A stretch of DNA of 5,718 nt from NCBI GenBank assembly GCA_945876405.1, contig CAMCOJ010000154.1, positions 1-5,718 of the forward strand. Direction: 5' to 3'. This document shows positions 1 through 5,718 of the stretch, piece after piece. This DNA is from an uncultured Ruminococcus sp. GTDB lineage: Bacteria; Bacillota; Clostridia; Oscillospirales; Ruminococcaceae. Under the pieces are notes generated by a model, which saw only the letters and a list, made by a program, of their open reading frames with translations, was not told where the DNA came from and made no database searches. How positions within the stretch are numbered: position 1 is the first letter of the stretch; each line of letters starts with the position of its first letter. The position numbers and the translations under genes are program-made.

Positions 1-44
1 CACAAGGAGTATCGTCGGCAGCGTCAGATGTGTATAAGAGACAG
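1..44 (+). other. Illumina Nextera i5-side adapter (synthetic)
   Basis: This is not genomic sequence. Positions 1-3 (CAC) match the end of the Illumina P5 oligonucleotide, 4-11 (AAGGAGTA) match the i5 index known as S507/N507, and 12-25 match the Nextera read-1 overhang. Positions 26-44 are the 19-bp Tn5 mosaic end AGATGTGTATAAGAGACAG. Genomic sequence begins at 45. The adapter and index identities are from memory of the published oligonucleotides, but the match is uninterrupted over the whole segment. Confidence 0.98.
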
Positions 45-1167
45 CCTTATAATCACCGTATGAAAGTGCTGGTGTGCAGGCTCTTATCTTGCCGAGTGCA
101 GTTATAATTCTTGTATACGGATTATTCTCATGGGCATCAGCAAAATCGCTGAGTGAAAGAGCTGGCCTGAGTGAATCATCAGAGAACTTTTCCTTCTTTC
201 CTTCGATACCGAATTCAGAACCGTAGTAAACTGAAGGAACACCCGGGAGAGTATACATAAGGATATGAACAGGAACAAAGAAAGCTTTGTTGTTGAGCTT
301 GTTTATAATTCGTTCAACATCATGATTATCTACGAAATTATAGAGTTTAAGACCATCCGGCTTGTTTCCGCCCATCTCATAGAGTCTTTTTACTGTATGG
401 GCAATCTCAAAATAGTTGTGATCATTATGTCCGGAATACAGAGCCTTATGAAGAACATAGTTTGTAACAGAATGAAGTGTTTCACCGTTTACCCATCTGC
501 TGTAATCGCCGTGAATAACTTCACCCATAAGCCAGAAATCAGGCTTAACTGTATTTGCTGTACGTCTTAACTCCTTCATAAAATCAAAATCAAGAACATC
601 GGCTGCATCAAGTCTTATGCCGTCTACATCGAATTCACTTACCCAGAAACGGATAACATCACAGATATAATCCTTTACTGCAGGATTTTTCTGATTGAGT
701 TTTACGAGAAGGTTATAACCGCCCCAGTTTTCATATGAAAAACCGTCATTGTACTCGTTGTTTCCGCCAAAGTTTACATTGCAGTACCAGTCTCTGTACT
801 GTGATCCTTCACGTTTTTCCTTTATATCTTTAAACGCAAAGAAATCACGTCCGGTATGATTGAATACACCGTCAAAAATAACTTTGATATCTTCCTTGTG
901 ACACTCTGCAACAAAGTGTGCAAGATCTTCATTTGTACCAAGTCTGCTGTCAAGTTTTTTGTAGTCAGTTGTTTCATAGCCGTGACCTACAGATTCAAAG
1001 AGCGGTCCGATATAGATTGCATTGAAACCTGTTTTCTTGATGTGCTTTATCCACGGAATAAGTGTACTGAGTCTGTGAACAGGCTCGCCGTATTCATTCT
1101 TTTTTGGTGCTCCTGTAAGTCCAAGCGGATAAATGTGATAAAATCTTGCTTCATCATACCATGCCAT
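45..1167 (-). CDS. Alpha-amylase-family (GH13) glycoside hydrolase, 3' end missing
   Basis: Reading the minus strand from ATG 1165-1167 gives 374 uninterrupted codons up to the adapter boundary, with no stop, so the gene is cut by the contig end. The protein starts MAWYDEARFYHIYPLGLTG and shows the GH13 (alpha/beta)8-barrel motifs in order: DGVFNH (Asp99-His104, region I), DGIRLDAAD with nucleophile Asp187 (region II), GEVIHGD with acid/base Glu216 (region III) and FVDNHD with Asp283 (region IV). All three catalytic carboxylates are present. The visible part ends near SYGDYK, where the barrel gives way to the C-terminal beta-sandwich, so roughly 60-80 residues are probably missing. There is no signal peptide and no N-terminal CBM34-like module, which points to a cytoplasmic enzyme acting on malto-oligosaccharides, similar to cyclomaltodextrinase or maltogenic types. 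Exact specificity cannot be read from the sequence. GGGGG at 1177-1181 lies 9 nt before the ATG and supports this start. It follows the NUDIX gene by 25 bp on the same strand. Confidence 0.93.
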
Positions 1168-1176
1168 AAAAAATTA

Positions 1177-1181
1177 CCCCC
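1177..1181 (-). promoter_or_regulatory. Ribosome binding site of the GH13 gene
   Basis: The minus strand reads GGGGGTAATTTTTT before ATG. The G-run is 9 nt upstream of the start and sits inside the 25-bp gap between the NUDIX stop and the amylase start. It fixes the amylase start and suggests independent ribosome loading on a shared transcript. Confidence 0.6.
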
Positions 1182-1192
1182 AATAAATATAA

Positions 1193-1696
1193 TTAAATTT
1201 CAAATACTTTTTTTATGCTGTCATAGTGGAGAAAAATCCCCTCGTCAGCAAGAGCTTTTATTTCTTCAGGAAGAGCCAGTCTGTAACCAAGTGTTTCTGC
1301 TTCCTGGAGGTTAAGATCACTTTCATCAAAATCCATAACATAGCGATAAACGTCAACAAAGTAGTTGTCCCCTTCGCCAGGATTTTCACGATGATATGTG
1401 AATACATAACCGCCTTCTGCGTTTGAAACATCAAGTCCTGTTTCTTCCTTGATTTCACGCATAACTGCTTCTTCTGATTCTTCACCTGCCATAGCAGCAC
1501 CTCCGGACACTTCCCACCAGCCAGGAGCCCATGCTTTGGTCATCACTCTCTGTGTGATCAGAAATCTTCCGTCAGGACGCATAATAACGCCGAGTACTGT
1601 AAGATGATATTCTCCGTCCTTAAGTATCCAGTCGTTTTTTTTCATTGTCCGGCCGGTTTTATTTTTGTCAGAATCGTATATATCCCAGTATTCCAT
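1193..1696 (-). CDS. NUDIX hydrolase (167 aa)
   Basis: The protein is complete and carries a canonical Nudix box, G-x5-E-x7-REUxEExGU, at residues 66-88: Gly66, Glu72, Arg80 and REIKEETGL at 80-88. It therefore should bind divalent metal and hydrolyse a nucleoside-diphosphate-linked substrate. The N-terminus (EYWDIYDSDKNKTGRT) and the segment around PGWWEVSGGA resemble the NUDIX branch annotated as isopentenyl-diphosphate-isomerase-like or YfcD-like, which is common in Firmicutes. This similarity does not establish isomerase activity, and the substrate is unknown. It is soluble, with no signal or membrane segment. GGAGG at 1702-1706 lies 5 nt before the ATG. It is the first gene of a probable two-gene transcript with the GH13 enzyme, from the promoter at 1733-1761. 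No functional link between the two products is evident. Confidence 0.93.
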   Translation of the reverse strand: MEYWDIYDSDKNKTGRTMKKNDWILKDGEYHLTVLGVIMRPDGRFLITQRVMTKAWAPGWWEVSGGAAMAGEESEEAVMREIKEETGLDVSNAEGGYVFTYHRENPGEGDNYFVDVYRYVMDFDESDLNLQEAETLGYRLALPEEIKALADEGIFLHYDSIKKVFEI

Positions 1697-1732
1697 ATTT
1701 ACCTCCGTTTGTTTTTTTAACAGTCAGTATAT

Positions 1733-1761
1733 ATTCTATCATATTTTCGAAAATATTTCAA
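1733..1761 (-). promoter_or_regulatory. Sigma-A-type promoter for NUDIX-amylase transcript
   Basis: On the minus strand, TTGAAA (1761-1756, 5 of 6 to TTGACA) is separated by exactly 17 bp from TAGAAT (1738-1733, 5 of 6 to TATAAT). The -10 box lies about 36 nt upstream of the NUDIX ATG, leaving a short leader with the GGAGG site. A second possible -10, TATACT at 1731-1726, lacks an equally good -35 box. Confidence 0.6.
1741..1756. promoter_or_regulatory. Perfect 16-bp palindrome, candidate operator
   Basis: ATATTTTCGAAAATAT is identical to its own reverse complement. It fills almost all of the 17-bp spacer of the promoter at 1733-1761, and its last base touches the -35 box. A protein bound there would block RNA polymerase. 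The regulator is unknown and the AT-richness of the region weakens the case. The related string GAAAATATTT occurs at 1749-1758 and again at 1807-1816, nearer the malic enzyme gene. Confidence 0.4.
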
Positions 1762-1768
1762 TCTTTTT

Positions 1769-1798
1769 TTGGACTGTTTTCGGGTATATTATTATAGA
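1769..1798 (+). promoter_or_regulatory. Tentative promoter of the malic enzyme gene
   Basis: TTGGAC (1769-1774) is followed after 18 bp by TATAGA (1793-1798) in the divergent intergenic region. Both boxes match consensus poorly (3 of 6 and 4 of 6). TATAAA at 1825-1830 or 1833-1838 could serve instead but has no good -35 partner. A promoter must lie in 1697-1859 because the gene is divergent, but its exact position is uncertain. Confidence 0.28.
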
Positions 1799-1859
1799 TT
1801 TATGCAGAAAATATTTGTGCAAAATATAAAATTATAAAATAGCATGAAAGGAGTTATTT

Positions 1860-3041
1860 ATGAATAACGCAGAAGAAGCACTGAAAAAGCATGAAGAGTG
1901 GAAGGGTAAAATTGAGATAACCTGCAGGGTGCCACTGGAAACGAACGAAGACCTTGCAGCTGCCTACACGCCTGGCGTAGCATTCCCCTGCCTTGAAATA
2001 CAAAGAGATATAAACAGAAGTTTTGACCTGACAGCCCGGTCAAATCTTGTGGCAGTAGTTACTGACGGAACCGCTGTTTTAGGCCTCGGAAATATCGGTC
2101 CGGAAGCAGGAATGCCTGTAATGGAGGGAAAATGTGCACTGTTTAAAAAATTCGGAAATGTTGACGCATTTCCCCTGTGTATCAGGTCAGAGAATATAGA
2201 TGATATAGTCCGGACAGTTTCACTTATACAGGGTTCATTCGGCGGAATTAATCTTGAGGATATTTCGGCACCGAGATGCTTTGAGATAGAAAACAAGCTG
2301 CAGCAATGCTGTGATATACCAGTATTTCACGATGACCAGCACGGAACAGCTATCGTTACACTTGCCGCTCTGCTGAATGCCCTTAAACTGACCGGCAGAG
2401 AAAAGGAGAAAATCAGCGTTGTAGTTAACGGAGCCGGAGCGGCAGGTACGGCAATTGTAAAGCTTCTCATTTCTGACGGTATCAAAAACATTATTATGTG
2501 CGACAGTAAGGGTGCGGTTTACAAAGGGCGGGACGGTCAGACTCCTGAAAAGGAAGAGATTGCATCGGTGACCAACCTTAATTGCCGGAAAGGTACGCTG
2601 TCTGAAATTATTATAAATGCTGACGTATTTATCGGTGTGTCAGCCCCGGGATGTCTTACACCCGAAATGATAAGATCTATGGCTGAAAATCCTGTTGTTT
2701 TCGCCCTTGCAAATCCTGAACCGGAAATTTTTCCTGAGAACGCCAGAGAAGCAGGTGCGGCAGTAATTGGTACAGGAAGAAGTGATTTTCCTAATCAGAT
2801 TAATAACGTACTTGTCTTCCCGGGTATTTTCAGAGGTGCTCTTGATGTAAGAGCTTCAAAAATAAATGATGAAATGAAAATAGCTGCAGCATATGCAATT
2901 AAGGACTGCGTAAGTGAAAATGAACTTTCAGAGGAACATATTATCCCTTCCGTATTTGATAAAAATGTATCATCTGCTGTAGCCCGTGCCGTTGCTGAAG
3001 CAGCCGTTAAAACCGGTGTTTCCAGGCTGAATAGTTTATGA
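1860..3041 (+). CDS. NAD(P)-dependent malic enzyme, short form (393 aa)
   Basis: The enzyme catalyses oxidative decarboxylation of L-malate to pyruvate and CO2 with reduction of NAD(P)+, linking C4 acids to pyruvate in the cytoplasm. The length is usual for the short bacterial form without a phosphotransacetylase domain. Malic-domain motifs are AYTPGV (catalytic Tyr36), MEGK (general base Lys91), NLEDISAP (metal ligands Glu133 and Asp134) and HDDQHGT (Asp158/Asp159). The Rossmann cofactor domain follows, with GAGAAG at 191-196, Asp215 at the end of the second beta strand, ANPEPEI at 284-290 and NNVLVFPG at 315-322. Asp215 is compatible with NAD use but is not decisive. AAAGGAG at 1847-1853, 6 nt before the ATG, supports the start. 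The gene stands alone, divergent from the NUDIX gene and convergent with the VWA gene, and its stop is 3 bp before the structured block at 3045. Confidence 0.96.
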   Translation: MNNAEEALKKHEEWKGKIEITCRVPLETNEDLAAAYTPGVAFPCLEIQRDINRSFDLTARSNLVAVVTDGTAVLGLGNIGPEAGMPVMEGKCALFKKFGNVDAFPLCIRSENIDDIVRTVSLIQGSFGGINLEDISAPRCFEIENKLQQCCDIPVFHDDQHGTAIVTLAALLNALKLTGREKEKISVVVNGAGAAGTAIVKLLISDGIKNIIMCDSKGAVYKGRDGQTPEKEEIASVTNLNCRKGTLSEIIINADVFIGVSAPGCLTPEMIRSMAENPVVFALANPEPEIFPENAREAGAAVIGTGRSDFPNQINNVLVFPGIFRGALDVRASKINDEMKIAAAYAIKDCVSENELSEEHIIPSVFDKNVSSAVARAVAEAAVKTGVSRLNSL

Positions 3042-3064
3042 CAGAAAAATACAGCAGAACTATA

Positions 3065-3092
3065 GTAAACGCAATAAATAAATTGCGTTTAC
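3065..3092. repeat. Hairpin 1 (11-bp perfect stem)
   Basis: GTAAACGCAAT (3065-3075) pairs perfectly with ATTGCGTTTAC (3082-3092) across a 6-nt loop. It is the first arm of the 159-bp block after the malic enzyme stop. No T-tract follows it directly, so alone it is not a textbook terminator. Confidence 0.7.
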
Positions 3093-3095
3093 CGG

Positions 3096-3140
3096 TGCCG
3101 ATCTGCACGGAGATGACGCAGTCATCGGATGTGCAAGGCA
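3096..3140. repeat. Hairpin 2 (interrupted stem)
   Basis: Three nested pairings are seen: TGCC (3096-3099) with GGCA (3137-3140), TGCAC (3104-3108) with GTGCA (3131-3135), and GATGAC (3112-3117) with GTCATC (3121-3126) around the 3-nt loop GCA. Internal loops of 3-4 nt and a bulged A separate them. This segment is clearly more GC-rich than the other two arms. The layered complementarity suggests selected RNA structure, not chance, but a folding calculation was not possible here. Confidence 0.5.
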
Positions 3141-3142
3141 AT

Positions 3143-3189
3143 ATAAATATAGTGAACGTCAAATTTATTTTGACGTTCACTATATTTAT
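3143..3189. terminator. Hairpin 3 (21-bp perfect stem), probable terminator arm
   Basis: Positions 3143-3163 pair without mismatch with 3169-3189 across the 5-nt loop TTTAT. This is the strongest hairpin of the window. On the plus strand the T-tract 3199-3203 follows about 10 nt after the stem, further than in a canonical intrinsic terminator. On the minus strand no T-run follows directly. It probably works with the outer 15-bp stem to end the malic enzyme transcript and the VWA transcript. Confidence 0.55.
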
Positions 3190-3207
3190 TCTGCTGTATT
3201 TTTGATT

Positions 3208-4368
3208 TTATACAATTCCGAAACCATTAAGACTTCTTCTTTTTATTGCAAGTTCAAGAAGTTCAGGAAGTTTTTCAGGCGGGCATGCAAAGCATGGTAT
3301 ATCCATTGAAGCAATTTTTTCAGCCAGGCTGCTGTCATAGCACGGTTTACCTCTGTCAGATATGGCAAGCAGAACTATTATATTCACACCCGATTCTTTC
3401 AGTTCCCCGATGCGCCTTATCAGTCCGTTCCGGTTACCTCCCTCATAGAGATCGGTAATCAGAAACATAGTGGTTTTATCCGGTTCAGCGACAAGCTCTG
3501 AACAGTATGCTACTGATTTTTCAATATCAGTACCACCACCGAGCTGAATTCCGTAAAGCAGTTCAACCGGGTCGGAACACAGTTCTGTAAGGTCTGTAAC
3601 TTTTGTATCAAAAGCAACAATATGTGTTTTAACTGAATTCATACTGGCAAGAATGCAGCCCATAACTGAAGAATAAATTACGGATTCGCCCATTGAACCA
3701 CTCTGGTCAATATCAAGGATAATAGTTCTTGAAGCTGATTTTGAGGCACGTTCGAAGAAATAAAATTTTTCAGGCAGTATTGTCTTTAGTTCAGGGCTGT
3801 AATTTTTAAGGTTGCGGCGAACTGTGAGTTTGTAGTCAAGAGCTGCAGCCGACGGAATCGGAGAATGTTCCCTGCGGTTTACAGCAGCAGTAACAGAACG
3901 TTTCAGGTCATCTGAAAGTCTCCTGTTAATATCTTCAACAATTTTTGAAATGTAAATTCTTGCATTTTCCTTTGCGCGTTTTGGAATCTGATCTTTAAGC
4001 ATAAGCAGAAGTGAAGCAGTTGAAATGTCAGGTTCAAGTCCGTCAAGCATTTCCGGCTCAAAAAGGAGCTGTTTAAGCCCCCGCCTCTCAATAGCATCGT
4101 TCTGTATTACTTTGATTTCCATTGGGGCAAAAAGCGAACGCAGATCACCAAGCCATTTCGTAATCTGAGGTGATGACATACCGTTTCCCCCGGCTTTGCC
4201 TGCACCTTTTCCGGAAACACCGTCATTGCCGTAAATCTGTGAAAGAGCAGAATCCATAAGAAGTTCCTCTGCTGAAAGTCCGGCGCCGCCCATATTATTT
4301 ATCTGCTGTTCAGCATCACTTCCCAGAATCAGCCGCCAGCGTTTAAGAAATTCTTTATTTTCCATCAT
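3208..4368 (-). CDS. VWA-domain protein, YehP-like (386 aa)
   Basis: The C-terminal half is a von Willebrand factor A domain (about residues 213-375) with a complete MIDAS metal site: DQSGS (Asp221, Ser223, Ser225), Thr280 in GGGTD and Asp306 in LITDLYEGG. This site usually binds Mg2+ and mediates metal-dependent protein contacts. The N-terminal half is alpha-helical, with a Gly-rich linker near 50-64 and the segment VRRNLKNY (183-190) leading into the VWA fold. There is no signal peptide or membrane helix, so it is cytoplasmic. Length and layout match YehP-type proteins of the MoxR AAA+/VWA clusters. It overlaps the upstream DUF5682-like gene by 4 bp (ATGA), so translation is probably coupled. 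Two ATGs are adjacent. GGTGA at 4372-4376 is only 3 nt before the first but 6 nt before the second (4363-4365), so initiation at Met2 (385 aa) is quite possible. The cellular role is unknown; a regulatory or chaperone partner of the ATPase is inferred. Confidence 0.88.
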   Translation of the reverse strand: MMENKEFLKRWRLILGSDAEQQINNMGGAGLSAEELLMDSALSQIYGNDGVSGKGAGKAGGNGMSSPQITKWLGDLRSLFAPMEIKVIQNDAIERRGLKQLLFEPEMLDGLEPDISTASLLLMLKDQIPKRAKENARIYISKIVEDINRRLSDDLKRSVTAAVNRREHSPIPSAAALDYKLTVRRNLKNYSPELKTILPEKFYFFERASKSASRTIILDIDQSGSMGESVIYSSVMGCILASMNSVKTHIVAFDTKVTDLTELCSDPVELLYGIQLGGGTDIEKSVAYCSELVAEPDKTTMFLITDLYEGGNRNGLIRRIGELKESGVNIIVLLAISDRGKPCYDSSLAEKIASMDIPCFACPPEKLPELLELAIKRRSLNGFGIV

Positions 4369-5674
4369 ATATCACCAAAATCGAAATCATCAAGTTCATC
4401 AAGAGAAGCTTTTTCATCTGATGTAATTTCAGCAGTTATAAATTCAGCCGCAGCTTCAGGCGAAATTCCCAGAACCTCACCAATATTTTCCGCAATATCA
4501 GATTTTTCAGAAGGAGAAAATTCTGCAAAAGTACGTCTCAGACAAATAAGTACAGGTTTAAACTCTTCATCATCAAGTTCCGATATAAAATTGCAAAGCT
4601 TTTCCCACAGGCTAATCCTGCTTATAAGTGAACGGTGATTTTTCCTTGAAAGGCCTTCGAACCACAGTGCACCGTCAGCAGGCGGAGTTCCTTTTGACAG
4701 TCTGCGGCTGATGAGCTCTGAGAGTTTTTCAGATGAAATTTTTCCGCGTTCTGTAAGTACAGCACAGGCAAATCCTGAAACAAGAGGATTTACAGTGTCA
4801 CTGTCTGCAATGTTGTCAAGCACTGAAACAAAACGTTCCTCATCAAGAAAATCATGTGACAGACAGGCATCATTCACTTTTGATATTACTCTCACTATTT
4901 CTTCAGCTGCTGCTTTGTCGCACAAAGAAGCAGAATATACTCCCAGACAAAATCTGAGAAAGAGCCGCTTCATAAGAGGGATAAGCGGATCAGTCTCAAT
5001 TCTTCGTATGCTTCCGAAACGAATTATGGAAGAAAGCGTTCCAAGGGTATCACCTGTATCTTTAATATCCGTACAGTCTGCAGCAAGTCTGCCAACTGCC
5101 AGAACTGCTGTTTTTACTGTATCGGAAAGACCGCATTCAAAAGCACGTGAAAGAATTTCTGCTGTTTCTGAAAGGCTCTGTGATTCATTAATAGATTTGT
5201 TCAGAATATACTTTGCAGTCTGCTCCACAGTATCACCGTTAAGTGAAGCTTCAACTATCTCTATCTCTGTTTCAGGAGTCCAGCGGAGCCTCCAGATTTC
5301 TTTCCAGGTTGCGTTATCCTGATTAGCAAAGAGCTGTTCACCAAAATGAATATTAATAACAGACAACCTGTGTAGAAAAAATGAACGGTTCAGATCAAGA
5401 AAAGCTGATTTTTCTGATTTTACACGCAGGTTTTCACGCAGATCGAGTTCAAGCTGTTCGCCTGCAGCAGAACGAAATCTTTCAAGTTTAAGTTCCTTCA
5501 GCTGTCTCATAAAATCATCCTGTACAGAGGTACACACTGTTCCTTCAGGGAGATATCCTATCTTCAGACCTATTTCGGTATCAGCGGCTGCGAGGGATAT
5601 TTCACCGAAACTTCCGTGTCCCATACAGGTTACAGCAGCATCTCTGAGGTCTGAAAGCGAAGGCATACTTCCAC
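4365..5674 (-). CDS. DUF5682/YehM-like protein, 5' end missing
   Basis: The frame is open from the adapter junction at 5674 to TGA at 4365-4367. The first ATG (5664-5666) yields 433 residues, but the codons before it (GGA, AGT) are open and no good ribosome binding site is present, only GGAAG one base away. The segment PSLSDLRDAAVTCMG reads like the middle of a DUF5682 protein. That family is about 750 residues long, so roughly the N-terminal 300-350 residues probably lie beyond the contig. Recognisable features, numbered from the ATG, are IGYLPEG (36-42) and the family-like stretch IWRLRWTPETEIEIVEA (124-140) followed by NGDTVEQTA. A long all-helical repeat-like region follows, and the tail is acidic (SLDELDDFDFGDI). 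There are no membrane segments and no catalytic motif. It is the gene directly before the VWA gene, the same order as yehM-yehP in E. coli. Molecular function is unknown. The family assignment is from memory of the motif and the gene context. Confidence 0.75.
4372..4376 (-). promoter_or_regulatory. Ribosome binding site of the VWA gene
   Basis: GGTGA lies inside the last codons of the upstream gene. Its spacing to ATG 4366-4368 is 3 nt, which is short, and to ATG 4363-4365 it is 6 nt, which is better. It therefore favours the second methionine as the start. Confidence 0.4.
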
Positions 5675-5718
5675 CTGTCTCTTATACACATCTCCGAGCC
5701 CACGAGACAGGCAGAAAT
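5675..5718 (-). other. Illumina Nextera i7-side adapter (synthetic)
   Basis: This is not genomic sequence. CTGTCTCTTATACACATCT (5675-5693) is the Tn5 mosaic end, followed by the reverse complement of the Nextera read-2 overhang to 5708. Positions 5709-5716 (AGGCAGAA) match the i7 index N703 as read, and AT (5717-5718) is the start of the P7 sequence. The genomic insert therefore ends at 5674, inside the DUF5682-like gene. Confidence 0.98.

Larger units (their letters stand above)
3045..3203. repeat. 159-bp inverted-repeat-bounded structured block; likely bidirectional terminator
   Basis: The first 15 bases (3045-3059) and the last 15 (3189-3203, TTCTGCTGTATTTTT) are perfect inverted repeats. 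Three hairpins lie between them in series: 3065-3092, 3096-3140 and 3143-3189. An RNA from either strand could fold as a four-way, cloverleaf-like junction. Read on either strand the block ends in TTCTGCTGT-ATTTTT, a stem arm that runs into a U-tract. The block occupies nearly the whole space between two convergent genes. Termination in both directions is the conservative reading. A MITE-like small palindromic element is the alternative. No obvious target-site duplication flanks it and no reading frame of note lies inside. TATAGTRAACG appears at 3061-3071 and 3148-3158 and inverted at 3174-3184. Confidence 0.6.

Noticed and set aside
265..1314. Plus-strand open frames of 101, 152 and 66 codons (265-570, 856-1314, 1226-1426)
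   Set aside because: They are antisense to the GH13 and NUDIX genes, are Cys/Phe/Ile-rich without recognisable motifs, and the minus-strand genes carry full catalytic motifs.
1964..2296. 110-codon minus-strand open frame inside the malic enzyme gene
   Set aside because: It is antisense to conserved malic enzyme motifs and has no supporting start signal.
3045..3203. CRISPR array, integron attC site or tRNA gene to explain the repeats and cloverleaf-like shape
   Set aside because: There are no regularly spaced direct repeats, the GTTRRRY/RYYYAAC core pair of attC sites is not convincingly placed, and the T-loop and acceptor features of tRNA are absent. The arms are also far too long for a tRNA.
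4711..5322. 203-codon plus-strand open frame
   Set aside because: It lies wholly antisense to the DUF5682-like gene, has no ribosome binding site, and its Ser/Arg/Ile-rich composition is typical of a shadow frame.
5664..5666. True start codon of the DUF5682-like protein at 5664-5666, giving a complete 433-residue protein
   Set aside because: The frame stays open to the adapter junction, the putative ribosome binding site is only one base from the ATG, and the segment corresponds to the middle of a longer family. A gene cut by the contig end is the better reading.
26..5693. A 5.7-kb transposon bounded by 19-bp inverted repeats (AGATGTGTATAAGAGACAG at both ends)
   Set aside because: The repeats are the hyperactive Tn5 mosaic ends used in Nextera tagmentation, followed by known adapter and index sequence. 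They are laboratory additions, and the interior has no transposase.

Overview
The window is a 5,630-bp bacterial insert (45-5674) with synthetic Illumina Nextera (Tn5) adapter sequence at both ends. Positions 1-44 carry the end of P5, an i5 index and the read-1 adapter. Positions 5675-5718 carry the read-2 adapter, an i7 index and the start of P7. Both flanks should be trimmed. The two outermost genes, an amylase and a DUF5682-type protein, are cut by the contig ends and are not biologically truncated. The moderately AT-rich DNA, strong GGAGG-type ribosome binding sites and the style of the proteins suggest a Gram-positive Clostridia, most likely a Ruminococcus-like gut or rumen Oscillospiraceae. 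This placement is inferred from protein character only.

Left part (45-1696, minus strand): a NUDIX hydrolase is followed after 25 bp by a GH13 alpha-amylase-family enzyme that runs off the left end. They form a likely two-gene transcript from a good sigma-A-type promoter at 1733-1761. A perfect 16-bp palindrome lies between the -35 and -10 boxes of this promoter and is a candidate operator. The GH13 enzyme has its catalytic triad and no signal peptide, so it probably acts on imported malto-oligosaccharides in the cytoplasm.

Middle part (1697-3207): a complete short-form malic enzyme is transcribed divergently on the plus strand. Its stop codon is followed almost at once by a 159-bp block (3045-3203) that fills the space before the convergent next gene. 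The block is closed by 15-bp perfect inverted repeats and holds three consecutive hairpins, so its RNA could fold as a four-way, cloverleaf-like structure on either strand. It may be a bidirectional terminator, a small MITE-like palindromic element, or both. It is the least explained piece of sequence in the window.

Right part (3208-5674, minus strand): the C-terminal part of a DUF5682/YehM-like protein overlaps by 4 bp the start of a VWA-domain protein with a complete MIDAS motif (YehP-like). This is the downstream end of a MoxR AAA+/VWA gene cluster comparable to E. coli yehLMPQ. The partner AAA+ ATPase and SWIM zinc-finger genes are expected upstream of the contig end. The function of these systems is not established.
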